Numbered from the stretch's first letter, positions 9,075 through 19,900 are shown. The stretch: 64,000 nucleotides of DNA from Puniceicoccaceae bacterium (GCA_028285755.1 JANQOQ010000014.1:1-64000); one strand, 5' to 3'. The notes: a model not told the origin generated them from the sequence alone. Numbers and translations: made by a program.

Positions 9075-10025
9075 ATGGAGATAGTCCAAGATTTAGTCCT
9101 CAGTGATGAAGAGAAGAATATGCTCGATATGCATTCTGTCCTCAATGTATTGAGTGTTATTCAGTATGAAATTTTTAAGGTCGAGGAGCTGTTTGGTGAA
9201 GATCCGATGCTGGCCAATATTAGCAATTTATTGAGTAATTCTCAGCTACAGTTTAGTAATCCCAATTCACAGTGCAAAGTGTGTGTTGAATTGCTTCAAT
9301 TATCCGCTCTGCTGGAATCTTATGTATTTGCCTATGAGGGGAATCATTGCCTCGCAAAAAATACCGATTTCATAAAATACAAGGAGAATATTTTAAATAT
9401 AATTAAGGTGTTGGGTATTCGTATCTCGGAACTTCAGGAGAGACGGATTAGCTTCAGGGAATGGAATGAGATAAGTGTTGACGATTTTAGAAGGCAGATT
9501 ATCGACATAATGGGTGCGATAGAAAGGAATGCAAAGGGTAAATACGATATCGTCTACTCGCAAGAGCACCGAAAGAATAATTCGTATTTAATAAATTTGA
9601 GCATAGAGAGTGTTTTCGATGAGTGTTTGGTAATACCTTCGGTTTTCCAGGATTTGTTCAGGGATATTGTTTGTAATGCCCGAAAGTATACGCCTCCTGG
9701 TGGTGAAATTAGTGCGCGATTCTATCAGGATAATCACGAACTGGGAATAGATGTATTAGACAATGGGTGCGGTATACCTGATGATGAGATTGATCAAGTT
9801 GTCTTATATGGTAAGCGAGCGTCCAACGTGGAGGGTAGGGTAACCCGGGGTGGTGGCTTTGGATTAACCAAGGCCTTATATGTAACCAAACGATTTGGAG
9901 GTCGTTTTTGGATAGATTCGAAAACAGGAGAAAATTCCTATACTGAAGTAAAAATACGAGTGCCGAACTCACATACAGCTTTTAAATTGATTGAAGCGAA
10001 TAATTCAGAAGAAGCAGTAGCATAG
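9075..10025 (+). CDS. Soluble histidine-kinase-like ATPase
   Basis: Two-component-type sensor kinase core without membrane segments, so cytoplasmic. A helical segment near the start contains MLDMHSVLNVLSVI, which could be the phosphoacceptor His helix, followed by a long helical region. The C-terminal HATPase_c domain is clear: N box DIVCNARKYT, G1 box DNGCGIP, G2 box RGGGFGLTKA. No PAS, GAF or receiver domain is visible, and no response regulator lies next to it. I chose ATG 9075 over TTG 9042; neither has a good ribosome site. Divergence from the BLUF gene suggests a shared regulatory region. A partner-switching anti-sigma kinase is a less likely alternative. Confidence 0.75.
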   Translation: MEIVQDLVLSDEEKNMLDMHSVLNVLSVIQYEIFKVEELFGEDPMLANISNLLSNSQLQFSNPNSQCKVCVELLQLSALLESYVFAYEGNHCLAKNTDFIKYKENILNIIKVLGIRISELQERRISFREWNEISVDDFRRQIIDIMGAIERNAKGKYDIVYSQEHRKNNSYLINLSIESVFDECLVIPSVFQDLFRDIVCNARKYTPPGGEISARFYQDNHELGIDVLDNGCGIPDDEIDQVVLYGKRASNVEGRVTRGGGFGLTKALYVTKRFGGRFWIDSKTGENSYTEVKIRVPNSHTAFKLIEANNSEEAVA

Positions 10026-10236
10026 CGAGTGTTATAATTGCTTTAAAATGCTCATATAGAGTGAAATGTAAGTGGTTTTTAACAATAGGTTAGTCTAACT
10101 TAAATAATTCTCTCCTGGCGGATGCTATTTTGTGTATGAAGATTGATTCGTTATTCCTAAATCAATAAGCGTGTGGCTAGGAGAGTATGTGTTTTAGGGT
10201 TTGCAGGGTGGATGTTAGTTCCCGTAGCTTAGTGGT

Positions 10237-11394
10237 ATGCAACTTGATCAGGGCGTGAAAGAGCACTTTGTAAGTTTGAGTCCCTTGAGGGTGCTCAGTA
10301 GTCATCTCGATCCATCCACAACTGCCGTGGTTACGTATAGCAATCTGCTGAATGAGGCAGTTATGCGTTGCCTGGGTATGAAGCTTCCCAAGTTGCCGGA
10401 CTTTGTATTAATTGATCAAGTGGCGGATGAGGGTGACATTCACAAAGAGTTAACTCTGGAGTCCGGCGAGCATTTTCGTTTCCGTATTGTGCCGGCGAAT
10501 CAGATGGGTATTCTTGGGGATGTTGATTTTTGTCTGTATGCTTCGGGTTTAGATGGTGAGCATAGCTTGTGGAAATTATACGAGTGTTGGCAGGCTGTTG
10601 GGAAATCAGATACGGTTCTCATGGATATCAAACCGTTGATTCGTTATCCGGTGACGCGACCGCCACTCATTGGTTTTTTAGGAAGTCGATTTGAGGATAT
10701 TTGCTCGGTTTATGGTGCATTGAGCGATGATGAGAGTCGTGATGTGTTTTTGCGTTGTATCAAGTGCGTCGAAACGGGGGATCCGGGATATCTGAGGCTC
10801 TCTCAATATCCGCATTATCATCATCCGAAAGTCCATGCTATGAAGGGCGATTGTGTCGTTGAGGGAGGCTTAGCCGATGGCACCACTACTGAGCAATTTG
10901 CCAGGCAGGTGGGTGAATCCGGTAAGGTGATCGGATTTGAGCCGCTGAGCCAATATTATGAGCAGACCAGGCAGAGGCTGGATACCTTTAATAATGTAAT
11001 CATTGAAAAGTACGGGCTATGGTCTGGGCCAGGGAGCTTTCATATTGAGAACAAGAATGAGGAGAGCTGTGTGATCCCGGAGGCGACCGCAACGAGTGAG
11101 GAGTGTTTTTGTGTCAGTCTGGATGCCTATTTATCCGAGCGCAATGAGCGTTGTGATCTGCTGAAGCTGGATATTGAGGGTGCTGAGGTAGAGTGCCTGA
11201 AAGGTGCGATGGACACGATTCGAAAGTATCGGCCCAAGTTACAGATTTCGATTTATCATCACCGGGATCACTACATTGATATTCCCCTGATGTTAATTCG
11301 GGAAGATCTCGGCTACGACTTTTATATGGGGCATCATGTGCCGTGGTTTAATGAAACGGTGCTCTATGCGATTCCCGGAGAGAGTATTGAATAA
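10237..11394 (+). CDS. FkbM-family methyltransferase with N-terminal extension
   Basis: SAM-dependent O-methyltransferase family acting on sugars or small hydroxylated metabolites. The Rossmann core is in the C-terminal half: motif I GDCVVEGGLADGTTTEQFA, motif II KVIGFEPLSQYY, then CDLLKLDIEGAEVECLKG, the FkbM hallmark. The first ~200 residues have no recognised domain and resemble a nucleotide-sugar or sugar-binding region of paired FkbM proteins. The gene begins the more GC-rich part of the window. A second, shorter FkbM gene occurs at 43445. Target unknown; methylation of surface or algal-derived sugars is plausible. Confidence 0.8.
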   Translation: MQLDQGVKEHFVSLSPLRVLSSHLDPSTTAVVTYSNLLNEAVMRCLGMKLPKLPDFVLIDQVADEGDIHKELTLESGEHFRFRIVPANQMGILGDVDFCLYASGLDGEHSLWKLYECWQAVGKSDTVLMDIKPLIRYPVTRPPLIGFLGSRFEDICSVYGALSDDESRDVFLRCIKCVETGDPGYLRLSQYPHYHHPKVHAMKGDCVVEGGLADGTTTEQFARQVGESGKVIGFEPLSQYYEQTRQRLDTFNNVIIEKYGLWSGPGSFHIENKNEESCVIPEATATSEECFCVSLDAYLSERNERCDLLKLDIEGAEVECLKGAMDTIRKYRPKLQISIYHHRDHYIDIPLMLIREDLGYDFYMGHHVPWFNETVLYAIPGESIE

Positions 11395-11544
11395 AGGGCA
11401 GCGGCCTGATGCCGCTTATCATCGTACCCGTTTCCTATTGCATTAATTTGTCCATGGGGCGTGTCTATTTAAGCATCGCGGTATCTGTAATGTTTCGTGA
11501 ATTGGATTCGAATTTTAAAAACAAAAAGCGTTAACCCCAGACCT

Positions 11545-12876
11545 ATGAATAAAGCAGCCTACTTATTCTCATTTATACTCCTGTTATTCCCATTTTTTTC
11601 GTTGAATGCGGATACTGATTCGATGCCCGTACCGGAACTAAGGGTGACAGCGTTTGAGGATATGGCATTTGGGATGTTTATACACTGGGGAATTTATTCC
11701 CAGCTGGGACAGGGAGAATGGGTCTTAAAGCGGAGGAATCTGGTGCCCGAGGAGTACGAAACCCTCAAGGATACCTTTACGGCAGAAGATTTTGACCCGA
11801 GAGCGCTTGCGCGTTTTGCCAAGTCGGTGGGAATGAAGTATATTACGCTGACTTCGCGTCATCATGACGGATTTTCGCTTTATGATACCCGTGGCTTAAA
11901 TGAGTATGATGCGATGCATTCTGCGGCCGGTCGTGATTTGATTAAGGAGTTTGTGGAGGCCTGTCGGGCCGAGGGAATCGTGCCCTTCCTTTATCATACG
12001 ACCCTGGATTGGCGTTGGGGCGGCAAGCATACTGATCAGCTTACGGAGGAGGAGTTTACCGAGTATCTGGACTATCTGCATGCGTCACTGGAGGTCATCA
12101 CCCAAAATTATGGAAAGATCGGTGGAGTGTGGCTGGACGGGGACTGGAGTCGCAAGGACTCGGACTGGCAGTATGATACGCGCTACGGTATCATTCGCAA
12201 GAATCAGCCAGATGCGATTATCATCAATAATACTGGGGTGAGTAATCCGGGTCAGTTATCGCATCCTGAGATCGATGCGGTGACTTTTGAGAATCAGGCC
12301 GCGAAGCCCATTGATCGCACCGGTTATGATAAATATTTTGCGGGTGAGCAATGCCATACGATGAACACGCATTGGGGGATAGGCAGTGATGATCTGAACT
12401 ACAAATCACCGAAGTATATCATTTACAGTCTCGCGAATTGCCGGAGGCTGGGGGTAAATTATCTTTTGAATATTGGTCCGGAAGCCCAGGGAGCGATTGG
12501 AGAGATGGAATTGGCGATTCTGAATATAGTAGGCAGGTGGACCCGTACTTTTGAGGATGCCATTTATAAAACAGAACCTTACAAGGCTGAGGCAGAAGGC
12601 AGTGACTTTATTTTAAAGGGGAAGGATGGGCATTATTACTGGTTTGTATATAATCTATCCCGTAGAGGCCTTAAGGGGCAAACGGTTGAAGGGAAGGTAG
12701 GTGCAGGCGAGCGCTCGGCAACTGCGTTTGGTCCCAAAGTGAAGGCTATTCAGTGGCTGGATAATGATGAGAGCCTTGATTTTGAACAATCCGGAGATGC
12801 GTTGACTGTGGATTTTACCGGATATGCCTATGGGGTTGATTACGTGATCCGGGTGGCACGTATTGAGGTGGAATAA
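11545..12876 (+). CDS. Secreted alpha-L-fucosidase, GH29
   Basis: Releases alpha-linked L-fucose from glycans with retention of configuration. The start at ATG 11545 gives a normal signal peptide (MNKAAYLFSFILLLFPFFSLNA); the frame opens at GTG 11497 but that would bury the signal. GH29 landmarks are present: MFIHWGIYSQLGQGEWV, TSRHHDGFSLYDT, and the nucleophile strand GGVWLDGDW with D198 as candidate nucleophile. C-terminal beta-sandwich follows from about residue 350. It heads the rightward glycan operon with the LarA and GH26 genes. The acid/base residue of GH29 is poorly conserved and I cannot assign it. Confidence 0.92.
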   Translation: MNKAAYLFSFILLLFPFFSLNADTDSMPVPELRVTAFEDMAFGMFIHWGIYSQLGQGEWVLKRRNLVPEEYETLKDTFTAEDFDPRALARFAKSVGMKYITLTSRHHDGFSLYDTRGLNEYDAMHSAAGRDLIKEFVEACRAEGIVPFLYHTTLDWRWGGKHTDQLTEEEFTEYLDYLHASLEVITQNYGKIGGVWLDGDWSRKDSDWQYDTRYGIIRKNQPDAIIINNTGVSNPGQLSHPEIDAVTFENQAAKPIDRTGYDKYFAGEQCHTMNTHWGIGSDDLNYKSPKYIIYSLANCRRLGVNYLLNIGPEAQGAIGEMELAILNIVGRWTRTFEDAIYKTEPYKAEAEGSDFILKGKDGHYYWFVYNLSRRGLKGQTVEGKVGAGERSATAFGPKVKAIQWLDNDESLDFEQSGDALTVDFTGYAYGVDYVIRVARIEVE

Positions 12877-12950
12877 ACCTGAGCTAGATGACTTTAAGCT
12901 AGATGGCGCACTCAACTTGTGCAATAAGGAGCTCATATTACTTTTAGATT

Positions 12951-14225
12951 ATGAGTGAGCAGAACCTAGCAACCGTGCAGTTTGGCAGAGAGTCGATTTC
13001 TTTTCAATTACCGACGGACAATGTCAAAGTAATCGAGCCTCAGCATTTACCGGCTCTGGAAGATGAGTGGGGTGCGTTTATGCAGCACTTTAAGGAGCCG
13101 ATTGGTTGTAAGCCATTCTTGGATGATCTGAAGCCTGAAGATCGGCTGGCAGTCGTCATCCCGGATATTACACGGCCTTTGCCTACGGAGAAGCTGTTGA
13201 GCTGGTTGTTTGAGGCGATCGGGGATTTTCCTGCGGAACAGGTAGTTATCCTATCTGGCACCGGCACGCATCGTAAAAACTCGGAGGCCGAGTGGATCGA
13301 GATGGTGGGTGAAGTGATCTACCGTAAGTATCGCTGTGTGGATAACCTGGGTACCGATGAGAGTACCTTGGTATCTGTGGGGATGTCGCCGTATGGGTAT
13401 GAGGTGAAGCTGAACCGGGAGTATGTGCAGGCGGATAAGCGGATATTGATGGGATTCATCGAACCGCACTTTATGGCGGGTTTTTCCGGGGGGTATAAGG
13501 CGATGTTTCCCGGGGTGGCGGCGTTGGAGTCAATCATGCATTACCATAAGCCTGAAAATATCGGGCATCCTAAGAGCACGTGGGGGGTGATTGAGGGGAA
13601 TCCCACTCAGAATAACGTGCGTGCGGCGGGGCTGATGGCCCCTGCGGATTTATTGATCAATGTGACGCTGGATGATCAGCGGGCAATCACGGGTTATTTT
13701 ATCGGGGACCCCATTGAGGCGCACGATGCCGGCTGTGATTTTTGCAGGGAGACCAGTATGGTGGCCTGTGAGGAGCGTTTTGATATCGTGGTTACCTCGA
13801 ATAGCGGGTATCCGCTTGATCAGAATCTTTACCAATCCGTAAAAGGGATGTCGGCGGCAGCGAAAATCGTCAAGCCCGGCGGTCTGATCATTATGGCGGC
13901 TCGCTGCAATGACGGATTTCCGGATCACGGGAAGTTTAAGGAGACTCTCTTTCGTTATGGATCGATGAGCGAAATGCTGTCGGATATCCGAGAAAAGCGG
14001 TTGGTGGATCTGGATCAGTGGCAATTGCAGGTATTTGCGTTACTCCATGAGCAGGCGAAAATCGCGCTTTACAGCGAGTTGGATGCAGAGTCGGTACGAC
14101 GGGCTCATCTGGAGCCGATCGATTCGATTGAGGATCGGTTGAAGGCCGCAATGGAGGAGTATGGGTCGGATGTCAGTATTGCGATACTACCGGAAGGGCC
14201 AATGACGATCCCGTATGTGGTTTAG
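12951..14225 (+). CDS. LarA-type nickel-pincer racemase/epimerase
   Basis: Lactate racemase family enzyme that uses a nickel pincer nucleotide (NPN) cofactor to racemise or epimerise 2-hydroxy acids. Key positions coincide with the Lactobacillus enzyme shifted by one: H107 (GTGTHR), H173 (EPHFMAGFSGG), K183 (the pincer-binding lysine) and H199 (MHYHK). N-terminal DITRPLP motif present. 424 aa is normal. No signal peptide, so cytoplasmic. The cofactor makers LarB, LarC and LarE are not in the window. Its place between GH29 and GH26 genes suggests a sugar-acid substrate from fucose or uronate breakdown rather than lactate, but this is inferred from context alone. Confidence 0.88.
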   Translation: MSEQNLATVQFGRESISFQLPTDNVKVIEPQHLPALEDEWGAFMQHFKEPIGCKPFLDDLKPEDRLAVVIPDITRPLPTEKLLSWLFEAIGDFPAEQVVILSGTGTHRKNSEAEWIEMVGEVIYRKYRCVDNLGTDESTLVSVGMSPYGYEVKLNREYVQADKRILMGFIEPHFMAGFSGGYKAMFPGVAALESIMHYHKPENIGHPKSTWGVIEGNPTQNNVRAAGLMAPADLLINVTLDDQRAITGYFIGDPIEAHDAGCDFCRETSMVACEERFDIVVTSNSGYPLDQNLYQSVKGMSAAAKIVKPGGLIIMAARCNDGFPDHGKFKETLFRYGSMSEMLSDIREKRLVDLDQWQLQVFALLHEQAKIALYSELDAESVRRAHLEPIDSIEDRLKAAMEEYGSDVSIAILPEGPMTIPYVV

Positions 14226-14283
14226 CGTTTTTGTTTGATTTTATATTAGGGAGAAGAGGGCGTATCTGCGTCATCGGATCAAT

Positions 14284-15255
14284 ATGAGGCAACTCAATTG
14301 TATCCTACCTTTCATTGTAATCAGCCTACTCACATGCGTGGGTGTATTTGCGAAAACACCTGTTAATCCCCACGCGAGTGATGAAGCCAGGGAAGTCTTA
14401 GTTTTTTTGTATTCGCTGCAGGATAAACAAATGCTAACGGGGCAACATGTGATCTATGGTGCAGCTACCGAGAGGGAGCTGAATTACATAGAGCAGCACA
14501 CCGGAAAGTTACCCAAAGTGTACGAGTTTGAGGGTGGGATATTTGAGGAAAAATTTAGCACCGAGTATATGGAAAAGCAGGCGGGACTGATTACGGATGC
14601 GCATGAGGCTTATCAGAATGGGGCGCTGATTGCGATATGTTGGCATTGGGCAAACCCCCTGGAGGCTGATAATACCTATGAGGGTACGAAACGGGCATTT
14701 GATATCGAAGCAGCGCTTCGAGAGGGCACCGATGAGCACGCGGCTATGATGCGCGATCTCGATGTGACTGCAGATATGCTTGAGGAGCTTCAAAAGCTGG
14801 GGGTACCTGTATTGTGGCGACCGCTCCACGAGATGTGCGGCGGTTGGTTCTGGTGGAGCAAGCAGGGGCGGGATACGGCGATTCGCCTGTGGGACTATAT
14901 CTATGATTACTACACTTATGAGCGAAAACTTAACAATCTGCTATGGGTGTATTCCGCTTCGCAAAAAGTGCGCATAGATTGGGTGCCGAGCCTGGATCGT
15001 GTGGATGTTGTCGGTGTGGATATCTATCTGGAAGGTGAGCAGGGCAACCGGGAGCACTATGATAAGTTGGCAAGTGTTGCCGGGGGTAAGCCCATTGCGC
15101 TCACTGAATGCGATGTGATTCCGCACCCTGACCTGATGCTTGAGCAGGGTTTTTTGTGGAGTTGGTTTTTGCCCTGGCATACCCAATGGCTTCGTAAGAA
15201 TGAGCCTGAGTATTTGCGTGAGGTGTATCACCATCCACAGGTTTTAACGCAGTAA
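14284..15255 (+). CDS. Secreted GH26 beta-mannanase-like glycoside hydrolase
   Basis: Retaining endo-hydrolase of beta-1,4-mannan or related glucan/xylan. Signal peptide MRQLNCILPFIVISLLTCVGVFA. The TIM barrel shows the GH26 acid/base in WRPLHEMCGGWFWW (E183) and the nucleophile in ALTECD (E275), with the substrate-binding ICWHWANP segment near residue 118. Single-domain, 323 aa, no carbohydrate-binding module. Starts 58 bases after larA-like gene and is followed by a propeller glycosidase, which fits a mannan or glucomannan utilisation operon. Confidence 0.9.
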   Translation: MRQLNCILPFIVISLLTCVGVFAKTPVNPHASDEAREVLVFLYSLQDKQMLTGQHVIYGAATERELNYIEQHTGKLPKVYEFEGGIFEEKFSTEYMEKQAGLITDAHEAYQNGALIAICWHWANPLEADNTYEGTKRAFDIEAALREGTDEHAAMMRDLDVTADMLEELQKLGVPVLWRPLHEMCGGWFWWSKQGRDTAIRLWDYIYDYYTYERKLNNLLWVYSASQKVRIDWVPSLDRVDVVGVDIYLEGEQGNREHYDKLASVAGGKPIALTECDVIPHPDLMLEQGFLWSWFLPWHTQWLRKNEPEYLREVYHHPQVLTQ

Positions 15256-15304
15256 TCGATAACCTTTGGGGGGTGCTCGCATCCGGCTCGTCTTCAGAAG
15301 TATC

Positions 15305-16357
15305 ATGACCCGAATACCCCTTTTTTATATTGTTATTTCATTGTTAACGTATGCATTGGCTGCCGAGGAGAAGATGGAGGTGCCTGTCATTGTATCCCAA
15401 TGGTGGCAGATTGCCGATGAGGATTTTGATGCGGGTGCGTTTAATAATAAGCCGGCGCGCGGGGAGCCGACGCTGGATTCGCATCAGGAGTGTTCGGACT
15501 TTACGATATACCAGAGTGCGGATGGCAAGTGGCAGCTGGTATCCGCGGTGAGGAATACGAATTTCCCAGGGGGTGATCACTTTTTGTTTCGCTGGGAGAC
15601 TAACGATTTACTGGCTTCCGACTGGGAGGAAAAGGGTATTTTATGGACGACTCATGACTCACCTGAGGAGGCAGGTTATGTAGAGGGTGTGCTGTATGCG
15701 CCGCATACGGTAAGGCATGATGGAACATTTTATATGTTTCATAACAGTGGCGGGACGGCCCATGCGTTTACGAGTGAGGATGGAGTGAACTATGAGCAGG
15801 CGCGGGGTCATGATGGCTCTTATGTGCTTTTTGATGCCGGTGAGGCGGGGCGCGACCTGATGGTGATGGATAATCGCGAGCGGGACGGGCTTTGGTATGT
15901 CTACTATACCCGGGTGGACTGGAATCGGCCTGAGTTAAAGGACCGTCAGTATTCGGATGTGTATGCCCGTACGGCTAAGGAGCTGCTGGGACCCTGGAGC
16001 GAGGAAGTCGCCGTAGGGATGGGGACACCGGAGCGCCCGCGTGATATCGTGCATGCGCGCTATGACTTTGTGAATACAGAGAGCCAGTTTGTGATATACC
16101 ACAAGGGGTATTATTACAAATTTGAGCAGACCTTTGTGACGGCTTCGAAAGATCCGCTGGATTTTGAAGATAAGCCGGTAATAGCGAATCTGACACCGGC
16201 TTTTCAGTATCCTGAGATGTGGTGGCCTGCCCTGGCACCCGAGATCATTGAGCATGACGGGAAGCTGTATATCGCTTATTTCATGAACCACAATGGTCAT
16301 CCACTGAAATCACTTACGATGGGGGGTGTGTTTTTGGCGGAGCTTGGTTGGGAGTAG
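15305..16357 (+). CDS. Secreted five-bladed beta-propeller glycosidase-like protein (GH43/GH32 type)
   Basis: Predicted periplasmic or secreted hydrolase of the five-bladed propeller class. ATG 15305 gives a good signal peptide (MTRIPLFYIVISLLTYALA); the frame extends upstream to 15266 without one. Blades show recurring motifs: QSADGKWQLVSAV, YAPHTVRHDGTFYMFHNSGG, GRDLMVMD, and MWWPALAPEIIEHDGKLYIAY. Acidic residues in similar places usually form the catalytic triad, but I cannot assign them firmly. Paralogous in style to the protein at 50772. Activity could be on mannosides (GH130-like) or galactosides. Confidence 0.72.
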   Translation: MTRIPLFYIVISLLTYALAAEEKMEVPVIVSQWWQIADEDFDAGAFNNKPARGEPTLDSHQECSDFTIYQSADGKWQLVSAVRNTNFPGGDHFLFRWETNDLLASDWEEKGILWTTHDSPEEAGYVEGVLYAPHTVRHDGTFYMFHNSGGTAHAFTSEDGVNYEQARGHDGSYVLFDAGEAGRDLMVMDNRERDGLWYVYYTRVDWNRPELKDRQYSDVYARTAKELLGPWSEEVAVGMGTPERPRDIVHARYDFVNTESQFVIYHKGYYYKFEQTFVTASKDPLDFEDKPVIANLTPAFQYPEMWWPALAPEIIEHDGKLYIAYFMNHNGHPLKSLTMGGVFLAELGWE

Positions 16358-16456
16358 GTAAGCCCGGTTTTTATCGCTTTTTTCTATAAGCTTGCGCATT
16401 TTTTAATATTAGCTTAGCTGCTAGATAGTCTTTCTAATACTATTATCTGCTAAGTT

Positions 16457-16843
16457 ATGGCCCGCTTTTCCATTGTTTGGGGTAAGCACTCTTTTGTTGC
16501 AACATTTGAGGGAGAGTTGTATTTGATGGATGTATTGGCTGCAAATGATCGATGGTCTTCTGATTCCCGTTTTGATTTAATCGATGCATACATTGTCGAT
16601 TTATCGGCTGTCACCGAAATACATTATCGAGAGAGGGATTATAGTGTGAATGCTGCTTACTCGACGGCGGTTTCGCGGTGGGGTAAGAAGCAAAATGTTA
16701 AAGTGGCCATCGTTGCCTCTACCGAGGAGCACTTAGAGAAAGTTAAGAAGTATGTGTCGGTGATTGGGAAGACTCCAAGTGGTTGGGAACGGCGCGCTTT
16801 TCTGGGATTGGAAGCGGCAAAAGCGTGGACTGGAATCCCGTAA
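16457..16843 (+). CDS. Small cytoplasmic protein, possible STAS/SpoIIAA-like fold
   Basis: 128 aa without signal or membrane segments. The layout (beta strand SIVWGKHSFVATFEGEL, an aspartate before DLSAVTEIHYRERD, then VKVAIVASTEEHLEKVKKYV and a final helix) resembles the alternating strand-helix order of STAS/SpoIIAA-like proteins, but no defining motif is present. It sits between the propeller enzyme and the GH9-like gene with gaps of 100 and 59 bases. Function not recognised. Confidence 0.65.
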   Translation: MARFSIVWGKHSFVATFEGELYLMDVLAANDRWSSDSRFDLIDAYIVDLSAVTEIHYRERDYSVNAAYSTAVSRWGKKQNVKVAIVASTEEHLEKVKKYVSVIGKTPSGWERRAFLGLEAAKAWTGIP

Positions 16844-16902
16844 GGTAGCTTTAGGGGAATCGCTCTGGCGGGACGTCGTCCTATTATAGGTGTTTCCCCA
16901 AT

Positions 16903-19900
16903 ATGTACAGATATTATAAGTATTTCCTCGTGTACGGAGTGTTGTTGAACGCGGTATTACTCTCTGCGGCTGATTTGATAAGAGTATTACCTGTAACAGG
17001 TAAAATTCTGATGCTGGAGGTGAAGGACGGGCACATTGATGCCTGGGGGATCGGAGAAGATCAAACGGCGAATCGTGTCTACAGCAATCCTGTCGATTTG
17101 GTGAAGGCGCTGGATGTGGGCTCGTACTCGATATCGAGTACGGATGATCCTGCATATGTAAATGGGGTGACCCCGATATTCAGTGGCCGCAAGTCGAAGG
17201 CGCTCGATTATAATGACCCTTATGTGGAGGTGCAGTATGTGATGGGGCATCATATTTATCTGGAGCTGGCCGATGCGATGCAACCGGGCAAAACCTATCG
17301 ACTGGATTGTGCGGGTCTTTTTGATAATCGCGAAGTGGTGGAGTGGGTATTTGATGCCTCGCAGCTGCGTTCGGAGACGGTCCGGGTAAATTTGGTGGGG
17401 TATCCGGTGGTGGGTGTAAAGATTGCGTATTTATCTCACTGGCTGGGGGATTTTGAAGGATCCGTGCATACGAAGGGGGGACTCAGCCTGGATGATAAGC
17501 AGGATGCTGCTTTTCAGGTGGTGAATGTCGCTACGGGGGAGGTCGCGCATAGCGGAACGATTGAGCTGCGCATGCGCAAGACGACCCAGGAGACGACTTC
17601 CGATGATTTTGGCCCGGAGTATAACTTTAGCCATGCGGATGTGTGGCAAGCGGATTTTAGTGCTCTGCAGATCCCGGGTGAATATAGGGTCGTGATAGAA
17701 GGAATTGGGAGCTCATTCCCCTTTGAGATTAGTGATGAGAGTACGCGGGAGCCTTTTTACTATGCGATGCGCGGGCTGTATTCGCAACGTCAGGGGATCG
17801 TAAAGGAGATCGAGCCGGGGCAGGTGCTCCCCCGGGATCATCATCCGGATGATAAGGTATGGCGTTGGGATAGTGACTGGCCGGGTGGAGAGGATGTAAG
17901 TGAATTTGACGTGAACTCTCCGCGTGTTCGAGGAATTTGGGGGTATTATCATGATGCAGGGGATTGGGATGGCTATGTGCACCACGCAAAGACGCCCATT
18001 CCCCTGCTTCTCCTTTTTGATTTGGCTCCGGACCGATTTGGCGATGGGGAAGTGGCTAATCGCTATAAACTCCACGAAGACGATGAGGAATGGATCGAGG
18101 AGGGGACTAACGGGTTACCTGATTTGCTGGATGAGGCCGGATGGCTGATCCATTACTACCGGCGTGCACGCAGTGTGCTGATAAATGAATATGGCGGAAC
18201 CGGAGGCGTACCCGGCTATGTGGGCCGTGATGCCATCGATGGAAGTGGAATTGTCGCCTGGACGGACGCGCGCGAGTGGTATCTCTCGGCGGAGAATGTG
18301 GAGCAAACGTATTGGTATGCGGGGCTGGCTGCGTGGTATGCGCAATGTCTGAATGAGTTTCATCAATTGGAGAACACGGGTAGTCACCCGGATTCTGCAG
18401 GTTGGATCGCTGAAGCGCTGGCAGCCTGGCAATGGGCAGAAGCCCGGGGAACAGCCAGTGATGATGAGCGGCGCGTACGGGGGTTTGCTGCGGCCAATAT
18501 TTATCGGATTAATGGTGATGTGGCATTTCAAACCATAGCGAAAGACACCATTGAGTGGGAACCCACGAAGAATCATGGAGAATGGAGCAATCCGACTGAA
18601 TATGATACAACGATATCTATTTTTTCGATGCTGAGTGATGATCACAATGGGTTGGATACAGAGCTGCGGCAATTATGTAAAGACGAGGTGGTGCGCAAGG
18701 CTTTGGATACCAAGGTAGAGAATATCGAGGCTAATGCGTTTCGTATGGAGATTGAGCGCAATCAATTTATGCAGCTGGGGGCGATCAATACACCACGGGT
18801 ATCCTTGATAGCGATGGCGCATCACCTGACGGGGGATTCACGTTATCTTGAGGCGATTCAGCATGCGGTGAGTTATGTGCTGGGCGGGAATCAGGTGAAT
18901 ACGGCGTATTTATCGGGTTTGGGGGAGCGCTCGGATCAGTCCATTTTCAATCCGAATGGCTGGCTTACAAATGATTTCAACAGTATGGTTTACAGCAGTG
19001 AGCCGTTCATTGGGCTGACGTCGTATTTTGGCGCGACCTCTTATTGGTTTACGGGCTCTGTGCATGCGGAGTATTTTTCGCGGACAGCGGCTCATCCACA
19101 GGCGCGCGATTTTCCGGATGAGTGGCCCGGCGCTGAGTCGAATTTTCATAATCGTTACAGCATCCAGGGCGGTGAATATACGGTGCACCAGCAGAATAAC
19201 TATATGATCCTCGCGACCGGTTATGTGAAGGCGATGTCGACTGCTGCAAAGACGGCTTATGAACCCAATGCGCGGCCTCTGGTAGTGCTAGATTTACAGG
19301 AAAGGCAGGCGTTTCCACGCAGTGGATGTGAATTGAGTGTAGTTGCTTCCGCGGATGTGCGCACCGTGCGCTACTACTATGACTGGCATTTTATAGGTGA
19401 GAGCAACGATGCTCAGAGTCGTTTCAAAGTAAACTGGGTGCCCATGGCCGGTGTGCCGGATGAAGTGCTGATCACGGCAGTCGGTGTGGATGATCGTGGA
19501 AAGTTGACGCGGCCTTCAGCTGCGGCTGAAAGAACCATTGTGCTTAGCGGGGATGCGGATTGTGAGCCGGTGAGTGATTTACCTGCCGCATCGAATGAGC
19601 CGTATGCGTTCACACCGTTGTATGCCCTGCAACGTATTGATAACGCCGGTTTTTTTTTCACAATAGATGAGGCGGAGAAGAACGCCTTGCTAAATCAAAG
19701 CCCTGCGGTTTATCAGGATCTGGGGATTTCGCAGCAAGTGATTTCCAATGCGACTCAGGCGGCAAAGCCTGTGTATCGCCTGGATGCTTCTACGAACGTT
19801 GCCTATTATCTGATCCGCTTTGCGGAATTACATAGCGTGCTGAGTCAATCTTCTGAATTTCAATACGGGGGAGTTCCGTTTTATGCGCTTGCGGAAGAAG

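Noticed and set aside
10217-10292. tRNA-like text (CCCGTAGCTTAGTGGTA followed later by TTTGAGTCCC) at the start of the FkbM gene
   Set aside because: The D-arm-like start is suggestive, but acceptor, anticodon and T stems do not pair, and the stretch is the start of a good CDS.
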